Below the pieces are notes generated by a model. It did not search any database. It was given only the letters and a program-made list of their open reading frames with translations, and was not told the DNA's origin. The position numbers were made by a program, and so were the translations under genes. Of a stretch of 10,365 nucleotides of DNA, positions 7,013 to 10,365 are shown piece after piece (within the stretch, counting starts at the first letter, position 1; the number at the start of each line of letters is the position of its first letter). The stretch covers positions 1 through 10,365 of the forward strand of contig JAOZSN010000106.1 of the NCBI GenBank assembly GCA_029939635.1. Reading direction: 5' to 3'. Origin of the DNA: Deltaproteobacteria bacterium (GTDB lineage: Bacteria > Desulfobacterota > Desulfobulbia > Desulfobulbales > SURF-16).

Positions 7013-7840
7013 ATGGCAAACAAAGTCAAAGTCCTCGTGCTCACCGGCTATGGCACTAACTGTGAAACAGAGATGGCCCACGCCTGCACCCTTGGCGGTG
7101 CTGACCAGGTTGACATTGTCCACTTAAGTGAACTGCTCTCTGGCGAGTATCGCCTGGATGACTATCATTTCCTCAACCTGCCCGGTGGCTTTCTTGACGG
7201 TGATGACCTGGGAGCAGGTCAGGCCGGAGCCCACCGCTTTCGCTATGCTGAAATCGAAAATAGCGGCGAAAAGCTGCAAGAGCAGTTATTGCGTTTTATA
7301 AACGACGGTAAACTCATCTTTGGAGTATGTAACGGTTTCCAGCTCATGGTGAAGATGGGTATGTTACCTGGGTTTGCCAATGACCATACCGACCGCCAGG
7401 TCAGCCTGACCTATAATGACTCCAGCCGCTTTGAAGATCGCTGGGTCAACCTGGCCGTTAATGATAAGAGCCCCTGTGTTTTCACCAAAGGGTTAAATAG
7501 TCTCTATTATCCCATCCGCCATGGCGAGGGTAAATTTGTCGCCCAGGATGAGACAACCATGCAGCGCCTGGTTGATGAGAATCTTGTTGCCCTGCACTAC
7601 ACCACGGCAGACAGTACCAAACCCACTGACCAATATCCAGATAACCCTAATGGTTCGCCCCATGCCATCGCAGGCATCTGCGACCCCAGTGGCCGTCTCT
7701 TTGGCCTTATGCCCCATCCAGAGGCTTTTTTACACCGCACCAACCATCCACGCTGGACCAGAGAAGATCTGCCCGAAGAGGGTCAAGGGGTTGCCCTCTT
7801 CCGCAATGCTGTTGACTTTATCCGAGCCAATCTTTTATAA
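7013..7840 (+). CDS. purQ: Phosphoribosylformylglycinamidine synthase, glutaminase subunit PurQ (long form)
   Basis: Supplies ammonia from glutamine to PurL for the fourth step of de novo purine synthesis (FGAR to FGAM) in the cytoplasm. The 275-aa product is a class-I glutamine amidotransferase: GYGTNCETE at 12-20, LPGGFLDGDDLGAGQ at 56-70, the nucleophile Cys106 in FGVCNGFQ, and the His235/Glu237 pair in MPHPEAF. Insertions such as RTNHPRW near 242-248 resemble the C-terminal domain of the large fused PurL enzymes. The protein is longer than the roughly 225-aa Bacillus-type PurQ that needs PurS. Whether this organism's PurL needs PurS cannot be seen. The ATG at 7013 has GGAG 8 nt upstream (7001-7004). 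The gene stands between two repeat-bearing gaps and is not tightly linked to its neighbours; no other pur gene is in the window. Confidence 0.95.
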   Translation: MANKVKVLVLTGYGTNCETEMAHACTLGGADQVDIVHLSELLSGEYRLDDYHFLNLPGGFLDGDDLGAGQAGAHRFRYAEIENSGEKLQEQLLRFINDGKLIFGVCNGFQLMVKMGMLPGFANDHTDRQVSLTYNDSSRFEDRWVNLAVNDKSPCVFTKGLNSLYYPIRHGEGKFVAQDETTMQRLVDENLVALHYTTADSTKPTDQYPDNPNGSPHAIAGICDPSGRLFGLMPHPEAFLHRTNHPRWTREDLPEEGQGVALFRNAVDFIRANLL

Positions 7841-7850
7841 AAGCGAATAT

Positions 7851-7979
7851 CGAATGTCGAATAAGAAATGTCGAATAACGAAGTATGGATGTTGTCTTAA
7901 TTAAGAGAAGTATATCCCAAGGCACCTCCTTTGGAGGCACCTAACTTCGACATTCATTATTTCTTATTCTACATTCCTG
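7851..7979. repeat. Large imperfect inverted repeat (interspersed, MITE-like) downstream of purQ
   Basis: The left arm (7851-7884) is built of CGAATGTCGAATAAGAAA-type words with internal repeats of ATGTCGAATAA. The right arm (7944-7979) holds the reverse-complementary words ACTTCGACATTC and TTTCTTATTCTACATTC. The arms differ by a few small mismatches and indels. The roughly 60-nt spacer contains a 12-bp palindrome (7895-7906, centred on TTAATTAA) and a CCTCC-TTT-GGAGG hairpin (7925-7937) embedded in a GGCACCT direct repeat. The pattern resembles short interspersed repeats common in intergenic DNA of anaerobic bacteria. It could also act as a transcript-end structure for purQ. Confidence 0.75.
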
Positions 7980-7981
7980 AG

Positions 7982-8022
7982 TCTACGCTTCGCTCCGCTT
8001 AACTGCGGTTCGTTGCGGCAGT
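7982..8022 (+). repeat. GC-richer low-complexity block before tatC
   Basis: The block repeats words such as GCTTCGCTCCGCTT and GCGGTTCGTTGCGG and looks like part of the same interspersed element as the inverted repeat just upstream. It can form a weak CCGC/GCGG hairpin (7995-7998 with 8005-8008). It contains a TTG at 8013 that would extend the tatC reading frame by six codons. No Shine-Dalgarno sequence accompanies that TTG, so the extension is not favoured. Confidence 0.4.
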
Positions 8023-8030
8023 TTTATAAT

Positions 8031-8783
8031 ATGACCTCTGACGCTATAGAAAATACAGACTGTAAGCCAGACAAGGGCTTTGAGGCCAGTGATGCTGCCA
8101 AGAAGGTGATGGCTACTGTCCTGGCGTTGCGCACCACCCTGTTCACCTTAAGCGGCTTACTGCTCTTTGGCACCGTAGGTTTCTACTTTATATCTCCCCA
8201 GATCTTTGCCCTGCTCCAGGGCCATCTCAATCAAGAGCTGGCCTTCTTCACCGTGGCAGAACCGTTTCTGGCCCATGTTAAACTAGCTCTGGTGGCCACC
8301 CTTTTCACCATCATGCCGGTCGTTGTCTTCTGTCTGTGGCGCGCCCTGGCCACACCATTCAAGCTAAGTGTGTTAGCCCAAATTAATTTCATAGCCACCA
8401 CCATCTTTCTCTTTTATGCTGGCTCACTTTTCTGCTATTTCATTACCCTGCCTTTTGGTGTCAATTTTCTCCTTGGTTTTGAATCAGAACAGCTCAACTC
8501 TGTTATTTCGGTGGGCAGATTTGTCACCTTTGTCACCATCTTTGTCCTGGCCTTTGGCCTCATCTTTGAGCTGCCCATCTTTATGGTCTTTGCTGGTAAG
8601 GTAGGCTTAGTTTCCCGCACCACCTTCACAAAAAATCGACGCTATGCCCTCTTGGCCATCGCCATTATCTCCGCCCTATTGACTCCCACCCCGGACATAG
8701 TTAATATGCTGCTCATGGGTGGCCCCCTCTATCTGCTTTTTGAGGCAGGTATCATCATATTAACCATCTTACGTATTCCCTGA
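8031..8783 (+). CDS. tatC: Divergent TatC-family (twin-arginine translocase) membrane protein
   Basis: TatC is the integral-membrane receptor for folded Tat substrates. The 250-aa product has about six hydrophobic segments (roughly 33-56, 85-103, 117-142, 164-189, 205-219, 224-247). It has TatC landmarks in the right order: EPFLAHVKLALVATLFTIMP at 77-96, FGLIFELPIF at 175-184 with the intramembrane Glu180, LLTPTPDIVN at 216-225 with Asp222, and GPLYLLFEAG at 231-240. Two usual features are missing by eye. The N-terminal HLxELRxRL motif reads VLALRTTLF (Glu to Ala), and the FIAPxLYxHE loop reads RALATPFKLSV (Glu to Val). These glutamates bind the RR signal in E. coli TatC. The start is ATG 8031, which lacks a strong ribosome binding site; the in-frame TTG at 8013 falls in repeat DNA. 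No tatA or tatB is nearby. Confidence 0.85.
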   Translation: MTSDAIENTDCKPDKGFEASDAAKKVMATVLALRTTLFTLSGLLLFGTVGFYFISPQIFALLQGHLNQELAFFTVAEPFLAHVKLALVATLFTIMPVVVFCLWRALATPFKLSVLAQINFIATTIFLFYAGSLFCYFITLPFGVNFLLGFESEQLNSVISVGRFVTFVTIFVLAFGLIFELPIFMVFAGKVGLVSRTTFTKNRRYALLAIAIISALLTPTPDIVNMLLMGGPLYLLFEAGIIILTILRIP

Positions 8784-8795
8784 CAAGAGCTCGCC

Positions 8796-9221
8796 ATGAA
8801 AGCAGTCGCCCTTATTCTAATCAGCCTGATACTTCTCCTGCCAAGTGTAGGATTTCCCAATCAGCAACAGGCCCCGGTACCTACCTATATCCTCCAAGGA
8901 CTCAACGACTACCAAACAAAAGGCTATGAGGTTGCGGTGCAGACCTGGCTTACTGGCAGCCCCTTTGAAAATGCCACAGCCATGGCCTCACGCATCAGCT
9001 TTTTTAAAAACATCGAGATGATGTATGGCAATTATCTGGGCTACGATATCATCTTCACTCAGCAAACAACCAGCTCAAACCGTGTCTACGTCAGAATGAA
9101 CTTTGAGCGCACCGCAGGCTACATCATGTTCACCTCCCTACCACGAAATAACAACTGGGTTCTGAGCCATATTGACCTGGATAGACAACAGAAATATGGA
9201 TCCACAGTAGCACCTCACTAA
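8796..9221 (+). CDS. Small exported protein of unknown function
   Basis: This 141-aa protein has a classic Sec-type signal peptide: MKAVALILISLILLLPSVGF with a likely cleavage near residues 19-22. It has no twin arginine, so it is not an obvious substrate for the TatC encoded just upstream. The mature part begins with a helix-prone segment (YILQGLNDYQTKGYEVAVQT) and ends in a run of alternating beta-like strands. RVYVRMNFERTAGYIMFTSL and WVLSHIDLD suggest a small alpha+beta NTF2-like fold; this is inference. There are no cysteines. It starts 12 nt after the tatC stop, with an AAGAG ribosome binding site at about 8785-8789, so co-transcription with tatC is likely. I do not recognise a named family. 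Confidence 0.8.
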   Translation: MKAVALILISLILLLPSVGFPNQQQAPVPTYILQGLNDYQTKGYEVAVQTWLTGSPFENATAMASRISFFKNIEMMYGNYLGYDIIFTQQTTSSNRVYVRMNFERTAGYIMFTSLPRNNNWVLSHIDLDRQQKYGSTVAPH

Positions 9222-9240
9222 GACAAGCCAGGAGAGAGAC

Positions 9241-9432
9241 ATGACCTTTTATTGCAAGAATCTTGATATAAATACGGATCAATGCAACAAACTCCATAGT
9301 GAATGCATCATGGGCAGACCAGGATGTGTTTTAGAAGGCCGTGTGGCCCTTAGCGAGGAATTAGAGAAGAAGATAGCAAAGTTGGAAGAAGAGCGAGTCG
9401 AGCGTGTTCGGCAGAGAAAGGAAAACGTCTAG
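9241..9432 (+). CDS. 63-aa four-cysteine protein of unknown function
   Basis: GGAG at 9231-9234 gives a good ribosome binding site for the ATG, and the frame starts 19 nt after the preceding stop. The N-terminal half holds four cysteines in the spacing C5-x9-C15-x6-C22-x6-C29, ending in GRPGCVLEGR. This could bind zinc or an iron-sulfur centre. The C-terminal half (about 38-62) is a highly charged Glu/Lys/Arg stretch predicted to be one long helix or coiled coil. There is no signal peptide or membrane segment, so it is probably cytoplasmic. The clear ribosome binding site and two-part composition argue for a real gene. I do not recognise the family. Its stop lies 3 nt from the end of the convergent zinc-ribbon gene. 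Confidence 0.75.
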   Translation: MTFYCKNLDINTDQCNKLHSECIMGRPGCVLEGRVALSEELEKKIAKLEEERVERVRQRKENV

Positions 9433-9435
9433 TCT

Positions 9436-9657
9436 TTAAACAACAATCCGGAAAGTACTCTGGGTTTGAGACCTACTGTTTTGCGGACGACAATCATCCC
9501 CACTGCCACTGTTTTCTACAGAATCTGTACTAATCTTAAAATCAGTATGAAACTCATGGCCACAGGAAGGGCAACGCAGTACCATGCCACCAATATCTGT
9601 GGGGATACGTAACTGTTGAGTACATTTTGAACATTTTTTGACCATTTCATTTCTCAT
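9436..9657 (-). CDS. Small zinc-ribbon protein
   Basis: The product has a two-knuckle zinc ribbon: KKCSKCTQQLRIP then LRCPSCGHEF, that is CxxC-x15-CxxC. The style is that of MJ0042/zinc-finger N-terminal domains that often head larger proteins. Here the ribbon is followed only by a polar Ser/Asn/Gln-rich tail of about 35 residues. Start choice is uncertain: the ATG at 9657 gives 73 aa, an in-frame TTG at 9675 gives 79 aa, and another ATG is at 9645. None has a good Shine-Dalgarno sequence. It is convergent with the four-cysteine gene (3 nt between stops, no room for a terminator) and divergent from the next gene with about 50 nt between starts. It may bind nucleic acid or protein; function unknown. 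Confidence 0.72.
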   Translation of the reverse strand: MRNEMVKKCSKCTQQLRIPTDIGGMVLRCPSCGHEFHTDFKISTDSVENSGSGDDCRPQNSRSQTQSTFRIVV

Positions 9658-9707
9658 GGGGAGAGTATCGGTCAATATAGGATAAACTAAAAAAATAGAG
9701 AAATACC

Positions 9708-10307
9708 ATGCCTGGTGCCCGAAATACTTTACTGAGATTGTCTGCTCTTTTTGTTTATCTCGCTGCTTTTATTACTATTCAAATAGGCCTGGGTCAGTAC
9801 ATGTCTACACCTTCGCCTCCCATAAACCATATTTTTTATAGTGAAGAAAACACCCCTGACTACTTCCCGGTTCTGCTTCAACAAAATGGCAAAAGCAGCA
9901 GCGATGGGCTTTTGGTGCACAGTCTTCCCATAGCTGACCATGGTACCGTGGGATCAAAGCAATTACGGGAAGAATGGCATATATACCAGGCCAATGGAGA
10001 GGGCAGACTGGCCAATTCATCCCTTGTCACCTATACCGTAGAGCCACTCTCTACCGTCCGCCACAAAATCACCCTCTCCCTGAACGAAGAAAACCAAAGA
10101 AGAGCCTCCATTTACACCTATGAAGTTGAAGCTGATCGCATATATCCCCGCGAACATCTCCTGCAAAGCTATGTCGGTGACAACTTCAGTCCAATGCCTT
10201 TTACCGTGGGCCTGACCTTGCTCATTATTCTCCTTGGTGAAAAAATAGTATTGAAAAGGCTGAAAACGCCCCGCCCAAACGCAATGAGACAAGAACAAAA
10301 CACCTAG
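9708..10307 (+). CDS. Membrane-anchored protein of unknown function with two TM segments
   Basis: This 199-aa protein has an N-terminal hydrophobic helix at about 9-30 and a second one at about 164-182 followed by a basic tail (KIVLKRLKTPRP). This predicts a roughly 130-residue extracytoplasmic domain held between two helices. The soluble part is rich in polar residues and beta-prone stretches (SSLVTYTVEPL, HKITLSLN, ASIYTYEVEADRI), with no cysteines or catalytic motif that I can name. The ATG at 9708 has only a weak purine stretch upstream. Its promoter would have to lie within the first codons of the divergent zinc-ribbon gene or the short gap. The family is not recognised. Confidence 0.72.
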   Translation: MPGARNTLLRLSALFVYLAAFITIQIGLGQYMSTPSPPINHIFYSEENTPDYFPVLLQQNGKSSSDGLLVHSLPIADHGTVGSKQLREEWHIYQANGEGRLANSSLVTYTVEPLSTVRHKITLSLNEENQRRASIYTYEVEADRIYPREHLLQSYVGDNFSPMPFTVGLTLLIILLGEKIVLKRLKTPRPNAMRQEQNT

Positions 10308-10365
10308 TTGGTGTCTGTCCAGAAATGGGTCATTTGCTAACTGCGCCTACAAAGCCTATCCTTTT
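10308..10365. other. Terminal non-coding stretch, possible insertion-sequence end
   Basis: No gene is visible in the last 58 bases. Right after the preceding stop comes GGTGTCTGTCCAGAAATGGG, which resembles the terminal inverted repeats of some insertion sequences. There is no second end or transposase in the window to confirm this. A weak 5-bp hairpin (10300-10304 with 10310-10314) straddles the stop codon but has no T-run. Confidence 0.25.

Noticed and set aside
7851..7979. CRISPR array
   Set aside because: The repeated words are short, degenerate and arranged as one inverted pair, without regular spacers or cas genes.
8013..8030. Extension of tatC to the TTG at 8013
   Set aside because: The extra six codons lie in the repeat-derived GCGGTTCGTTGCGG block with no Shine-Dalgarno sequence, and the ATG at 8031 already gives a full-length TatC.
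10300..10314. Hairpin ACACC-TAGTT-GGTGT as a terminator
   Set aside because: The stem has only 5 bp, it overlaps the stop codon and no T-run follows.

Overview
The window looks like chromosomal DNA from an anaerobic deltaproteobacterium (Desulfobacterota). The best guess is a Desulfobulbales / Desulfotalea-like sulfate reducer. This rests on gene style (rsfS-gpmI adjacency, long PurQ, a CxxC-rich small protein, a divergent TatC), moderate GC and AT-rich intergenic DNA; no marker gene fixes the taxon. No rRNA, tRNA, CRISPR array, prophage or complete mobile element was seen.

Left part (1-2671, minus strand): an ABHD14-like alpha/beta hydrolase, then after a 168-nt gap the ribosomal silencing factor rsfS, which overlaps the start of gpmI (cofactor-independent phosphoglycerate mutase). 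gpmI runs off the left edge with only its last few codons missing. It contains a perfect 28-bp palindrome near its 3' end.

Middle part (2672-6922, plus strand): a 293-nt divergent intergenic region carries a near-ideal sigma-70 promoter. It leads into a three-gene set with 3-4 nt gaps: a fused SecD-SecF translocase subunit (848 aa), a YkgJ-type cysteine-cluster protein and an HD-domain metal-dependent phosphohydrolase.

Right part (6923-10365): purQ (glutaminase subunit of FGAM synthase) stands alone, bracketed by two different blocks of short degenerate repeats. The downstream block is a large imperfect inverted repeat. Next come a TatC homologue that appears to lack both glutamates used to bind twin-arginine signals, a small exported protein and a 63-aa four-cysteine protein. 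A zinc-ribbon protein is convergent to these, and a two-TM membrane protein of unknown function follows. The last 58 bases contain no gene and may begin an insertion-sequence end.

Functionally this is mostly housekeeping: glycolysis, ribosome silencing, Sec-dependent export and purine synthesis. The less ordinary content is the divergent TatC with its accessory small genes, and the palindrome and repeat structures.
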